Shown here piece after piece: positions 26,130 through 35,084 of a stretch of DNA of 64,000 bases. Position 1 is the first letter of the stretch. Each line of letters starts with the position of its first letter. The stretch spans positions 1 to 64,000 of the forward strand of contig CAVZHY010000001.1 of NCBI GenBank assembly GCA_963775235.1, in the 5' to 3' direction. Below the pieces are notes generated by a model. The model searched no databases and was not told the DNA's origin. It saw nothing but the letters and a program-made list of their open reading frames with translations. Made by a program: the position numbers and the translations under genes. The DNA comes from JBBDMC01 sp963775235 (GTDB lineage: Bacteria > Pseudomonadota > Alphaproteobacteria > Rhizobiales > Kaistiaceae).

Positions 26130-26256
26130 AGCTACGAGTCAGGAAGCCGGTGAAAATCCGGCGCGGTCGCGCCACTGTGACCGATCAGCGTGTTGATCGG
26201 AAGTCAGACCCTCTCCTGTAGCAACATTCGTCGGCGGGACGCGTAATCCCAGGAGA
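26130..26256 (+). promoter_or_regulatory. Cobalamin riboswitch controlling cbtBA
   Basis: The conserved elements are in order: AAGCCGGTGAAAATCCGGC (26144-26162), then GCCACTGTGA (26171-26180), then GGAAGTCAGACC (26199-26210). These are the core of B12-binding riboswitches. Downstream, TCTCCTG at 26212-26218 is the exact complement of CAGGAGA at 26250-26256, which includes the ribosome site of cbtB. Bound cobalamin would favour this helix and hide the site, so translation of the cobalt importer would fall when B12 is plentiful. Confidence 0.9.
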
Positions 26257-26263
26257 CCAAGTC

Positions 26264-26473
26264 ATGTCCAACATTGCTGTTTCACCCGAGGCCGGCCCGG
26301 CAGCTATCCCGGTAGGCGAGATGCTTCCATGGGCCGTGTTCGCCGGCCTGCTCTTGTTGCTGGCGATTTATTTCGTCGGCGTAGAGGAAGGCGCAACCTC
26401 ACTCATACACGGCATGTACGTCCACGAGTTCGTGCACGATGGCCGTCACCTTCTTGGCTTCCCCTGCCACTGA
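26264..26473 (+). CDS. cbtB: Cobalt transporter subunit CbtB
   Basis: The 69-residue protein has one membrane helix (LPWAVFAGLLLLLAIYFVGV) and the histidine-rich C-terminus HEFVHDGRHLLGFPCH that marks CbtB and probably contacts the metal. CbtB works with CbtA to bring cobalt across the inner membrane for cobalamin synthesis. AGGAG stands 8 bases before the ATG and is part of the riboswitch helix. cbtA follows 14 bases after the stop. Confidence 0.93.
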   Translation: MSNIAVSPEAGPAAIPVGEMLPWAVFAGLLLLLAIYFVGVEEGATSLIHGMYVHEFVHDGRHLLGFPCH

Positions 26474-26487
26474 GGGCAGCGGGGACC

Positions 26488-27249
26488 ATGATCGGAAATC
26501 TTCTTCTTCGCGGCATGCTCATCGGACTTCTGGCGGGTCTGACTGCCTTCGCCTTTGCCCGGACATTCGGTGAACCGGAGGTCGATCGGGCCATCGCATT
26601 TGAGGAACAAAGGACGGCGGTTCAGGCCGAAGCGGCCGGCCGGGATTCCGCGCCCGAGCCCGAGATCATCAGCCGGGGCACACAGGCCAATCTTGGTCTC
26701 TTCACCGCGATTGTGGTCTATGGCTCGGCCATGGGCGGCCTGTTCGCCCTCGTCTTCGCCTTCGTACAGGATCGCTTCAGCCACTTGTCGCCACGAGCAA
26801 CCGCCGCACTGCTGGCGATCGCCGCGTATGTGGCCCTGGTACTCGTGCCACAGCTCAAATATCCCGCAAATCCGCCCCCCGTCGGGAGCCCGGATACCAT
26901 TGGTTTTCGGACGGGGGCTTACTTCCTCATGCTCGCCGTTTCGCTCGCCACCACGATCGGCGCGGTTGCCCTGGCCCGCCGCCTCCGGGATCGGTATGGC
27001 GCATGGAACGCTGGCCTGATGGCAGCGGGTGCGTTCGTCCTGGCGATCATCGTGGTCGACGTGTTGCTGCCCCCGGTCAACGAGGTGCCGGAGACGTTCT
27101 CCGCCGTGGTCCTTTGGAGGTTCCGCGTCGTCTCTCTCGGCATTCACCTGATTCTCTGGGCTGTGATCGGGCTCGTGTTCGGTTATCTGACCGAACGAAG
27201 CCTCGTGGACCGGCCCCGAGGACGCATCGCGGCAAGTCCAATGCCCTAG
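26488..27249 (+). CDS. cbtA: Cobalt transporter subunit CbtA
   Basis: The 253-residue protein begins MIGNLLLRGMLIGLLAGLTA and has five or so membrane helices. EPEVDRAIAFEEQ and the long loop to ANLGLFTAIVVYGSAMGGLF are typical of CbtA. With CbtB it forms a predicted cobalt uptake system found mainly in B12-making proteobacteria. The start follows GGGGACC, and the frame open upstream overlaps cbtB and is not used. Its control by the upstream riboswitch is expected because both genes share one message. Confidence 0.92.
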   Translation: MIGNLLLRGMLIGLLAGLTAFAFARTFGEPEVDRAIAFEEQRTAVQAEAAGRDSAPEPEIISRGTQANLGLFTAIVVYGSAMGGLFALVFAFVQDRFSHLSPRATAALLAIAAYVALVLVPQLKYPANPPPVGSPDTIGFRTGAYFLMLAVSLATTIGAVALARRLRDRYGAWNAGLMAAGAFVLAIIVVDVLLPPVNEVPETFSAVVLWRFRVVSLGIHLILWAVIGLVFGYLTERSLVDRPRGRIAASPMP

Positions 27250-27414
27250 CAGGCTGAAGTCGTCCAAGGGCGGCGGTGAAGCGCTGGTAAAACGCGTCGT
27301 CTGCTGCTTGGCGGGCGGGTGATGATCCCCTAGGTTGGCGGAACCACCACTGTTCGTCGTCAGCGCCTATGACACCTTTGGCGGATTGAGCAAGGGAGGA
27401 TTTCCGGCTCATCG

Positions 27415-28299
27415 TAGTCCCTGCAGGGAGCGAAGATGAGACAGAAGTCCAGGGCCGGCGAGGGAGTTGGCGGAGCAGGTCGTTAAGAACATTCGGCGCG
27501 GAACGCGGCAGCACTTCTCGGCTGAAGACAAGATCCGCATCGTGCTGGAGGGTCTGCGCGGGAAGACAGCATCGCCGAACTCTGTCGCCGGGAAGGGATC
27601 GTCCAGAACCTTTAATTACCGTTGGTCCAAGGAGTTCCTCGAAGCCGGCAAGAGGCGGCTGGCCGGTGACACAGCGTCATCTTCGAGGTGCCGGTCAGAA
27701 CCGACTCCTTCGAGTGCCGTTGCGGTGATTGTTCCTGTTCTTGCCTTCAACCCATTGCCATCCAGGTGCGCGTCGATCTCGGCGTTCAGAATCCGTTCCG
27801 AAAGCGCCTTCTTCAACTCGTCAACCAGACCATCCTTGTTGAAGACTTCCTTTGGATCGCGCCCGGCCAGCAGTCGGTCAAGGACGCCCTTCTCGCGGCC
27901 AGACCGTTCTCATCGAACGGGAAAGGATCAAACGACAGACCATTGCAAACCGACGCTTGCTGCATCGGTGGCAGGCCGCATAGCATCGTCAACCAGATGA
28001 CCCAGGGCCTCACTTAATGAAGCCGCTCGCTGTCCCAAAAACTCTGACGACGGACAGACCATGGAAGATACATTCGCCGTCGGGGCATCCGAGTCGACGT
28101 TGCTGACGACCGCCAGCAACACACGGGCCTTGACAGTAATTGGCTGAACCGGCCCGATGATCATATCGAAGTTCGCCGTCAGGCGGGGCAGGGAGCCAAT
28201 TTTTTTGGTTTGGGGGAATTGCCGAAGGCCGGACGCAAGTGCAGTCTGATCCTCGAACATCTCCTGTGAGACGCGTCGCCAACAGAAGGGTGAGTAACA
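27415..28299. mobile_element. IS3 OrfA fragment joined to an inverted IS256 fragment
   Basis: On the plus strand about 27470-27680 encodes an IS3-family OrfA: QHFSAEDKIRIVLEGLRG, YRWSKEFLEAGKRRLAGDTA, with a frame break between them. At about 27680 it abuts the minus-strand N-terminus of an IS256-type transposase: LLAGRDPKEVFNKDGLVDEL, KKALSERILNAEIDAHLDG (27880-27770). Both are truncated. From 28000 to the ugd start I see no gene. The unit lies between cbtA and ugd and is another sign of repeated insertion in this zone. Confidence 0.65.
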
Positions 28300-29649
28300 G
28301 TGCCGGTTAGAGTGTCAATTGTTGGAACGGGCTATGTTGGCCTCACCACCGCTGTCTGCCTTGCGGATCTCGGGCACGATGTCGTCGGCATCGATGTCGA
28401 CCCTCAGAAAATCGCGCGGCTATCGGCCGGTGATCCGGTTATCTACGAGGCCGGTCTGGAGGCGCTGCTGGCAGGCAACCTTGCCTCCGGTCGGGTTCGC
28501 TTCACGACCGAGATAAGTGACGCCATCGCCCGGGCCGATCTGGTCATGATCGCGGTCGGCACGCCGCCGGGTCCTGACGGGCAGGTTGACCTGTCTTTTG
28601 TGGAGCGGGCGGCGAAGGACGTTGCGCCCCATCTCACCGGCTTCACGGTGGTCTGCGTCAAATCCACCGTTCCGGCCGGTACCAATCGACGCGTCGGTGA
28701 CATTATCGCCCGCCTGAATCCGGGTGCTGATTTTGCTCTGCTGTCCAATCCCGAGTTTTTGCGCGAGGGCAGGGCGGTCGAGGAGTTCATGAATCCGGAG
28801 CGCATCGTATTGGGGGCTGAGGATCCGCGTGCGCTCGACATCGGGCGTGCGCTCTATCGCCCTCTGACCGACAGCGGTCGCCCGCTGGTTGCGACCTCGA
28901 TCGAGTCCGCCGAGGTGGCAAAGTATGCCGCCAATACGTTCCTGGCGGCGCGCCTGGCGCTCCTGAATGAATTCGCGGACATCTGCGAACAGGTCGGTGG
29001 CGACATCGAAGAGGTGATCAGCGTGCTGGGCGTCGACAGCCGTATCGGCCCGCACTTTCTGCGGCCGGGGCCCGGCTTTGGCGGCTCGTGCTTCCCAAAG
29101 GACGTTGGCGCGGTGTCGCACCTTTGCGAAGGCCTCGGTGACGCAGGCGGCCTCATCCGGACTATTCTGCCTTCGAACGCGCGCCGTCAGGAACGTCTGG
29201 CGCGTCGCATCATGGAGACGTGTGCGATCGATCCGCGGCAGCTCCGCATCGGCGTCCTCGGCCTGACCTTCAAGGCCGACACCGACGACGTTCGAGACTC
29301 GCCGGCGGTCGCCGTACTCGAGCATCTGAAGCGGGAGGGGGTCCGCATAACGGCATATGATCCCGCTGGACTGACGAACGCGCGCGGAATACTTGAGGGG
29401 GTCGGGTTTGCCGACGACCCATATGCGACAGGCAGGGATGCCGACGCGCTTGTGGTGCTGACCGAGTGGCGGGCGTTTTGCGACCTCGATCTGGCGAAGC
29501 TGCGCTCGGCGATGCGCGGTGCGCACCTGTTTGATTTTCGCAATATCCTGAACCGCGACGCGGTGATGGACGCCGGCTTTGTATTGCATCGCGCCGGTGC
29601 GGCGTGGGCCGCAAAGGCACCCACCGCTGCCCAAGCCGCTGCCGAGTAG
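28300..29649 (+). CDS. ugd: UDP-glucose 6-dehydrogenase
   Basis: The GTG start at 28300 follows AGAAGGG and gives 449 residues. VSIVGTGYVGLTTAVCLADL is the NAD-binding site, and the catalytic cysteine is C264 in FGGSCFPKD. LGLTFKADTDDVRDSP is the usual C-terminal motif. The enzyme oxidises UDP-glucose to UDP-glucuronate in two steps, giving a precursor for acidic exopolysaccharide, capsule or modified lipid A. No polysaccharide operon is adjacent, although glycosyltransferase genes lie 20 kb further on. The gene is intact and has normal length. Confidence 0.94.
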   Translation: MPVRVSIVGTGYVGLTTAVCLADLGHDVVGIDVDPQKIARLSAGDPVIYEAGLEALLAGNLASGRVRFTTEISDAIARADLVMIAVGTPPGPDGQVDLSFVERAAKDVAPHLTGFTVVCVKSTVPAGTNRRVGDIIARLNPGADFALLSNPEFLREGRAVEEFMNPERIVLGAEDPRALDIGRALYRPLTDSGRPLVATSIESAEVAKYAANTFLAARLALLNEFADICEQVGGDIEEVISVLGVDSRIGPHFLRPGPGFGGSCFPKDVGAVSHLCEGLGDAGGLIRTILPSNARRQERLARRIMETCAIDPRQLRIGVLGLTFKADTDDVRDSPAVAVLEHLKREGVRITAYDPAGLTNARGILEGVGFADDPYATGRDADALVVLTEWRAFCDLDLAKLRSAMRGAHLFDFRNILNRDAVMDAGFVLHRAGAAWAAKAPTAAQAAAE

Positions 29650-29693
29650 GCCGGGCCCAAGCGGCCCCATCATGCGGCATCGCCGCCAGGCGT

Positions 29694-30428
29694 TCAGTCG
29701 GCTAGCTTCCGCCGCCGGCCGAGCCAGCCGATCAAACCCAGGCCGGACGCGAACAGGGGCAATGTGGTCGGAAGCGGCACGTCGGAAACCCTGGGGACGC
29801 CGAACGACGTCAGGTGACCGTCCAACTGGAAGTAGGACGTGTACTGAAAGAGATTGTCGGGATTGAGCAGATAGGCGACCAACTGGGATTGAGAGTTGGC
29901 GGCGATGCTCGCCGGAACAGGAATATTGATCGGGAGAACCCCTTCGTTCGCCTGATTGTTGTTCAGCTGGATGTAAAAGAACACCTGGTCGGGATCGAGG
30001 GCGTTGCCATCGAAGGTCCCCGCCGTATTGGGGAACGTTTCAGCAAACCAGTATGCGCCGATCCCGGTCCCCGTCCGGATTTGCGCGCTGCCGACGCCGG
30101 TTGCGCGCGTGTGGCCACCGGTGCTGACGTCGAGATTGGTCTGGCCGCCCTGATAGACCGCACCTACTCCGGGCAACAGGTCAGACAGAGTGTCGTCGAC
30201 AACCACCGACCCAGAGAAGATTGTGCCTGCAGCCGGTGGGGTGATGGCGGACGTCGAGCCTACGCATCCGCCCGATGGCAAGGTAGGACAAAGGTCCTCG
30301 CTGGTGTCCCAAATCCCGGTAAAGTTGTACGTAAACAAGGTGGCGCTTGCGGGACGTCCTGTGAGCAAGGCAATCCCGCAGATGACTGCGATCATCAAGG
30401 CCGGCTTTCGTGGATAGGTGCGCATCAA
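29694..30428 (-). CDS. PEP-CTERM-type secreted protein (VPLP variant)
   Basis: The 244-residue protein has an N-terminal signal (CGIALLTGRPASATL). The C-terminus reads VPLPTTLPLFASGLGLIG followed by WLGRRRKLAD. This motif, a hydrophobic helix and a basic tail, is the PEP-CTERM sorting signal recognised by exosortase. The body is rich in Gly, Thr, Asn and Gln (NNNQANEGVLP), as is common for such surface proteins. It converges with ugd. No exosortase gene is in the window, so sorting depends on a locus elsewhere. Exosortase proteins are often linked to exopolysaccharide loci, which fits ugd nearby. Confidence 0.82.
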   Translation of the reverse strand: MMRTYPRKPALMIAVICGIALLTGRPASATLFTYNFTGIWDTSEDLCPTLPSGGCVGSTSAITPPAAGTIFSGSVVVDDTLSDLLPGVGAVYQGGQTNLDVSTGGHTRATGVGSAQIRTGTGIGAYWFAETFPNTAGTFDGNALDPDQVFFYIQLNNNQANEGVLPINIPVPASIAANSQSQLVAYLLNPDNLFQYTSYFQLDGHLTSFGVPRVSDVPLPTTLPLFASGLGLIGWLGRRRKLAD

Positions 30429-30567
30429 GAACCCCCCTGTCGATCTGGCGTCGGCACCACGCGCGTTGCTGATGCCAACAACACCCGAACCGTACTCGTC
30501 GGAGCACCTACGTGATGTTAGGGAAGGCCGAAGGGGAGGGCGTCACCAACTCTGGTGAGACGGCGCG

Positions 30568-31719
30568 TTACTTTGCGGTGCGGCCAGAAGAGAGGGAGCG
30601 CAGCGGCCCCAATGCGTTGAGCCGATGGATCAGCTCGGATTGGCGCCGTGTATTTGTCTTTTCCCGTAGCCGGCGCAGATGAGTGTAGACCGTGTTGGCG
30701 CTGATCCCGTTGCGACGGGCATAGGCGATCGGAGATATCCCCCGCTGAAGTGCCGATGCAAGTCGGGCCTCGGCCGAAGTGAGACCGAATGCGTCGCGCA
30801 AGATAGTCACCGCTGCAGAACCGGCCGCCAGCGGGTCAGAAATGAACACGATTGCGAACGGCTCGTCGCCGACACCCGGGACCGCGTGGAACTCGACCAG
30901 CGGTCGCACCGACACGCGGTAGGGGAGCGTGCCCGACGCACGCTCCGCAAAAAAATCGCCCGCCGCTGTTTCTGCCACGTCGCGCTTGAGGTCCGCGGAG
31001 GCAAGGGCAAGCGTGAATCGATGCGAGGCTTGTGCGCTTGCAAACTCAAGCCCGCCTTTGGTCATTCGAATTCCATCGTCGCGACGAACAATGGCCTGCA
31101 GCGCATCGTTGGCGTGGCAGACAGTCCCACGAACATCGACGATGGCGACACCGTCATCCAGCCAATCGAACCCGCTCTCAAACGCCCGGCGCGCGCGACC
31201 CGCACTCTGCAGTCGGACCGTAATGTCGTACGCGCGCCGCAAATGCGGCAACAAACGCTTCATGATTGCGACGTCGCTGTCTTGCACGTGGCCCTGTCGT
31301 CGCGAGCGCTGAATGCTGACGACGCCGTGCAGCAGCGGCGTATCGATGATCTGTGCGGTAATGAAATAGCGAAGGTCGATCGACGTGAGATATTCGGCGT
31401 AATAGGGGTCGCGGTCCATGCCGTGCTCGTCGATGATGCGGTAGTCGAAGAGGACCTTCTGCGACAGGTGCTGCATGGCGTAGGCCGCGCGCGGGTTATG
31501 CCGCGCGAAATGTTCGACGTACGGGGTTTCGGCGCCGGCTGGCAAACCGGCGAGGTGGAAATCCACGAGGCTGACAGAGCGCTTATCGAAGATCTCGAGG
31601 GTGGCGCCCACAGCTCCGAAACTGCTGGCTAACAGACGCAGCGCATCCGGCCAGTCTTCCGGCTGCACACCAGCGCGGTAGACCCTCTCGACCGCATTGA
31701 GAAACTCGCCCGACTTCAT
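30568..31719 (-). CDS. LuxR-family transcriptional regulator with PAS-like sensor region
   Basis: The 383-residue protein ends with a LuxR-type helix-turn-helix: FGLTSAEARLASALQRGISP, then ARRNGISANTVYTHLRRLRE. Residues 170-290 look like a PAS fold (FDWLDDGVAIVDVRGTVCHA). The N-terminal 160 residues resemble a GAF-like domain (PYYAEYLTSIDLRYFITAQI). There is no receiver aspartate, so it probably senses a ligand directly. It is transcribed away from the region upstream of the GNAT gene and towards the PEP-CTERM gene, which it may regulate (inference). Confidence 0.8.
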   Translation of the reverse strand: MKSGEFLNAVERVYRAGVQPEDWPDALRLLASSFGAVGATLEIFDKRSVSLVDFHLAGLPAGAETPYVEHFARHNPRAAYAMQHLSQKVLFDYRIIDEHGMDRDPYYAEYLTSIDLRYFITAQIIDTPLLHGVVSIQRSRRQGHVQDSDVAIMKRLLPHLRRAYDITVRLQSAGRARRAFESGFDWLDDGVAIVDVRGTVCHANDALQAIVRRDDGIRMTKGGLEFASAQASHRFTLALASADLKRDVAETAAGDFFAERASGTLPYRVSVRPLVEFHAVPGVGDEPFAIVFISDPLAAGSAAVTILRDAFGLTSAEARLASALQRGISPIAYARRNGISANTVYTHLRRLREKTNTRRQSELIHRLNALGPLRSLSSGRTAK

Positions 31720-31839
31720 CCGCCTTTGACCAGAGACCGCCAGCCATGGCTACCTCAGTGTAGCGCGATCGACCGGGGGCGGCTATTCATTCGTGAAAGG
31801 GGGCACCTCCTGTCTCTGTCCAGAACCCTGGACGTCCTA

Positions 31840-32403
31840 TCACGTTGCGCCGGACGCACTGGTGGAGAAATTCGGATTGCGCAATCTATACAATACGTGC
31901 GGGCGAAGGCGGTGGCCCTCAGGAATTGAGGGGTGTTCAAAGTCATCGTGGTCGTCGCGGACCATTCCAATTTTTTGCATGACGCGCTGGCTTGGCCGAT
32001 TCAGGCGGGCGGTGAAAGCAACAACCTCTGGCAGGCCAAGGAACCAAGCGCGGTCGAGCCAGGCACGTGCACCCTCTGGCGCAAGGCCCCGTCCCCAAAA
32101 TTCCGGGGCGAGAACCCAGCCGATCTCGACCCGTGGATGGCTTGGGATGGCGGCCCGCGTTGCGTCAGGGATGACGCCCAGCCCGATCAAACCAACCAGC
32201 TGTCCGCCGTCTCTCAACTCTGCCGCCTGGAAGTGAAACCCATTCGTGCGCGCGCGGTCGACCGCGAGGTCGATGTCCGCGTTGACTTCGTCGGCGGTCA
32301 GGGCTTTGCGATAAAAGCGGCGGACCTGCGGATCGGCCTGGATGCGCGCCATCGCGGCACGATCGCGATCCTCCCAGGGGCGCAGTATCAGGCGCTCTGT
32401 CAT
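31840..32403 (-). CDS. GNAT-family N-acetyltransferase (RimJ/RimL-like)
   Basis: The protein starts at the second ATG, MTERLILRPWEDRDRAAMAR, the standard opening of RimJ/RimL-type GNAT enzymes; the first ATG, seven codons earlier, is possible. EIGWVLAPEFWGRGLAPEGA is the acetyl-CoA binding loop, and NRPSQRVMQKIGM is the C-terminal family motif. Such enzymes acetylate protein N-termini or small amines. It lies 17 bases after coxD in the same direction, so it may be cotranscribed with the oxidase operon without sharing its function. Confidence 0.85.
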   Translation of the reverse strand: MTERLILRPWEDRDRAAMARIQADPQVRRFYRKALTADEVNADIDLAVDRARTNGFHFQAAELRDGGQLVGLIGLGVIPDATRAAIPSHPRVEIGWVLAPEFWGRGLAPEGARAWLDRAWFLGLPEVVAFTARLNRPSQRVMQKIGMVRDDHDDFEHPSIPEGHRLRPHVLYRLRNPNFSTSASGAT

Positions 32404-32420
32404 CAAAGAGCACACGCCCT

Positions 32421-32777
32421 TCACGGGCCTCTCTGTGGAATCTGATAGCTCTGCGCGCCGGCAACGTAGTGCGAAGGCCAGCCGGACCGGTTGCTATAGT
32501 CCGTCATGCTCAGGCCAAACAGAAACAGCAGCCAAAAGAAGCCGCTGACGGCGAAGACCCATCTCAACGATGGCGGTCCCTTCAGTCGCATAAAGAAAAT
32601 GAACAGCACCGAGGTCTGGATCGCGGCGACGGCGAACTCCATCGCTGGCGCCCATACGCCGCGGCCGAGGAATGCAACCCCCAAGCTTGCGCCAAAGAGA
32701 AGAAGCAGGAGCAGCCACAGCCATACGAAAGGCAGCGCCGTGGCCCGCCTTGGATTGGTTTCGGGGCCGAAGCTCAT
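32421..32777 (-). CDS. coxD: Cytochrome c oxidase subunit IV (CoxD)
   Basis: The 118-residue protein has three membrane helices (PFVWLWLLLLLLFGASLGVA, MEFAVAAIQTSVLFIFFMRL, VFAVSGFFWLLFLFGLSM). This arrangement is typical of the small fourth subunit of caa3 oxidases. The ATG overlaps the coxC stop as ATGA. The larger frame that begins upstream lies inside coxC and is not used. It is the last oxidase gene of the operon. Confidence 0.83.
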   Translation of the reverse strand: MSFGPETNPRRATALPFVWLWLLLLLLFGASLGVAFLGRGVWAPAMEFAVAAIQTSVLFIFFMRLKGPPSLRWVFAVSGFFWLLFLFGLSMTDYSNRSGWPSHYVAGAQSYQIPQRGP

Positions 32778-33423
32778 GAGCGCCCCACCAGATAAATGCA
32801 GGGGTAGAGAAACAGCCATACGGTGTCGACGAAACTCCAGTAGATGCCGACGACCTCGAGCGGGGCAAAGTAGGCCGGCGTGATCTCGCGTCGGCGGATT
32901 CTCCAAAGCAGCATGTAGAGAATGAGCCCAATTCCGACGGTGAGATGGATCGCGTGCAAGCCGGTCGCTAACCAATAGAAAACCCAGAAAAGCTCGCCTG
33001 CCCGACCTTCGCCGGGTTTCGCCTGGTAGTTAAGCACCGGAACGACCTTGTCCTGAAGTCGAGATAATATTCGAAGCCCTTGACGCCCAGAAACACGCAG
33101 CCCAGCGCCGCGGTAGCAACAAGCCACCAGATCATCGCGCCCCGTCCACCCTGCGCGGCCGCGTTGATGGCTAACACCATGGTCAGGCTGCTGGTCACCA
33201 GAAGCCCGAAATTGACGCTGCCGCACCACAGCACGGCGTCTTTGGCCGCCACCTCGAACTCCCGGGAATAAGAGGTTCGGTAAAGGAAATAGGTGAAAAT
33301 CAGGGCGCCAAAAAAGATGGTTTCGTTGACCAGGAACACCCATATGCCCAGCTGGGCTGTGTCCCCCTGCTGGTCGAGGCTGGCATACTGCGCCTCGGGG
33401 CGGAGCACAGCGCTATCCGGCAT
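32774..33423 (-). CDS. coxC: Cytochrome c oxidase subunit III (CoxC), frameshifted
   Basis: The first frame reads LGIWVFLVNETIFFGALIFT and GYEYYLD-like sequence (KGFEYYLDF) up to about 33060. The second frame continues QDKVVPVLNYQAKPGEGRAG, then YWLATGLHAIHLTVGIGLIL, and ends WLFLYPCIYLVGRS. One base is missing near 33060. Together they give about 215 residues with five to six helices, the usual size of caa3 subunit III. The conserved GLHAIH and the closing YWSFVDTVWLFLY motifs are intact. The start overlaps the coxA stop by 11 bases. Confidence 0.85.
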
Positions 33424-35084
33424 GCGCGGTCCCTTCCTGGCTGACGAAGCTTCCGTCCTCGGGGTTGTAGGAATAGGGTCCGCGCGTCACGGTCGGCGTA
33501 CGTTTGAAGTTATGTTGAGGTGGCGGGGACGCGGTGGTCCATTCGAGGCCCGTTGCGCCCCATGGATTGGCCCCGGCCCTTCGACCGCGGACGAGCGACC
33601 AGCCGAGATAGAGGAGCGGCAAGAGATAGGCTACGGCGAGGATTGAAGCGCCCGCCGACGACAACAGGTTCCAGGGCTGCCATTCGGCCGGATAGGTGTA
33701 CGAACGACGCGGCATGCCGAGGTAGCCCAAGATGAATTGCGGGAAAAAAGTGAGGTTGAAGCCGATATAGGTGAGGATCGCCGCGAAACGCGCCACGCCT
33801 TCATGGAAAAGCCGACCAGTCATTTTCGGCCACCAATAATGCAGAGCGCCGAAGAACGCGCTGACCGTGGCGCCAACCATGATGTAGTGGAAATGGGCGA
33901 CCACGAAATAGGTTCCGTGCACGTCGACATCGACTGCGAGAGTCGCGAGCATCAGCCCGCTGACGCCGCCGAGCGTGAATAACAAGACGAACCCCAGCGC
34001 GTAGAGCATCGCTGCGTCGAAAACGATGCTCCCCTTGTGCAGGGTGAGGGTCCAATTAAACACCTTGATCGCCGAGGGCACGGCAACGAAGAACGTCATC
34101 AATGAGAACACGACGGCCGAGCTAGATCGAGATTCCGGCCACGAACATGTGGTGGGCCCACACGAAGAAGCTGAGGATGGCAATCGACATCAACGCGATC
34201 GTCATTCCCGCGTAGCCAAAAACCGGCCGCCGCGAGAAACAAGGGATGATCTCGCTGACCACGCCCATGGCCGGCAAGATCATGATGTAGACGGCGGGGT
34301 GCGAGTAAAACCAAAACATATGCTGCCACAGCAGCGGATCACCGCCGTGACGTGGATCGAACAATCCGAGGCCCATGAGCCGCTCTGCACCGATCAGGAA
34401 CGTATCCATCGCCAACACCGGAGTGGCCGTCAGCATCACCACCGAAACCGCGTAGATGCCCCAGACGAACAGCGGCAGACGCATCCAGGTCATGCCCGGC
34501 GCGCGCATACGGTGGATGGTGACTACGAAGTTGAGTGCCGTCATGATCGACGAGAAGCCGTTGATAAAAACGGCCAGCGCCGCGGCAAAAACATAACCGT
34601 TGGCATATTGCGTCGACAGCGGCGTGTAGAACGTCCAGCCGGTGTCGGCGCCACCCATGATGAGCGCGTACAGCACCACCAGACCCGACAGGTTGAAAAC
34701 GTACCAGCTCCCAAGATTAATCCGCGGGAAAGCAAGATCGCGCGCGCCGATCATCATCGGGATGAAGAAGTTGCCAAACGTCGCGGGTATGGACGGGATC
34801 AGAAAAAACCAGACCATGATGATCCCGTGCATGGTGAACATGCGGTTGTAAACCGCCGGCTGCAGCAGACCCTCCGGAGACGCGAGGTTCAGACGCATCA
34901 TCGTCGCTGCGAAACCGCCGACGAAAAAGAAGAATGTAATCGAAGCGAAGAAGAGCAGGGCGATGCGCTTGTGGTCTGTGGTCAGAAGCCACGAGGCGAC
35001 GGTGTTGCCGGCGGTGAGATAGGAGGGTTCGATCGATACGGGCGCTCCGTTTTGCGGCACACGTCCGGCGGTCGTCACGCTCAT
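33413..35084 (-). CDS. coxA: Cytochrome c oxidase subunit I (CoxA), A2-type, frameshifted
   Basis: Subunit I of a haem-copper oxidase of about 556 residues. MFTMHGIIMVWFFLIPSIP has the low-spin haem histidine. WFYSHPAVYIMILP has the CuB histidine and the cross-linked tyrosine, and GTYFVVAHFHYIMVGA has the two haem histidines. In the HPxVY motif the D-channel glutamate is replaced by alanine and the preceding residues are YS, the mark of A2-type oxidases such as Thermus and Rhodothermus caa3. One extra base near 34128 creates a stop after HHMFVAGISI; the sequence resumes SSAVVFSLMTFFVAVPSAIK. The start overlaps the coxB stop (ATGA). Confidence 0.9.
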
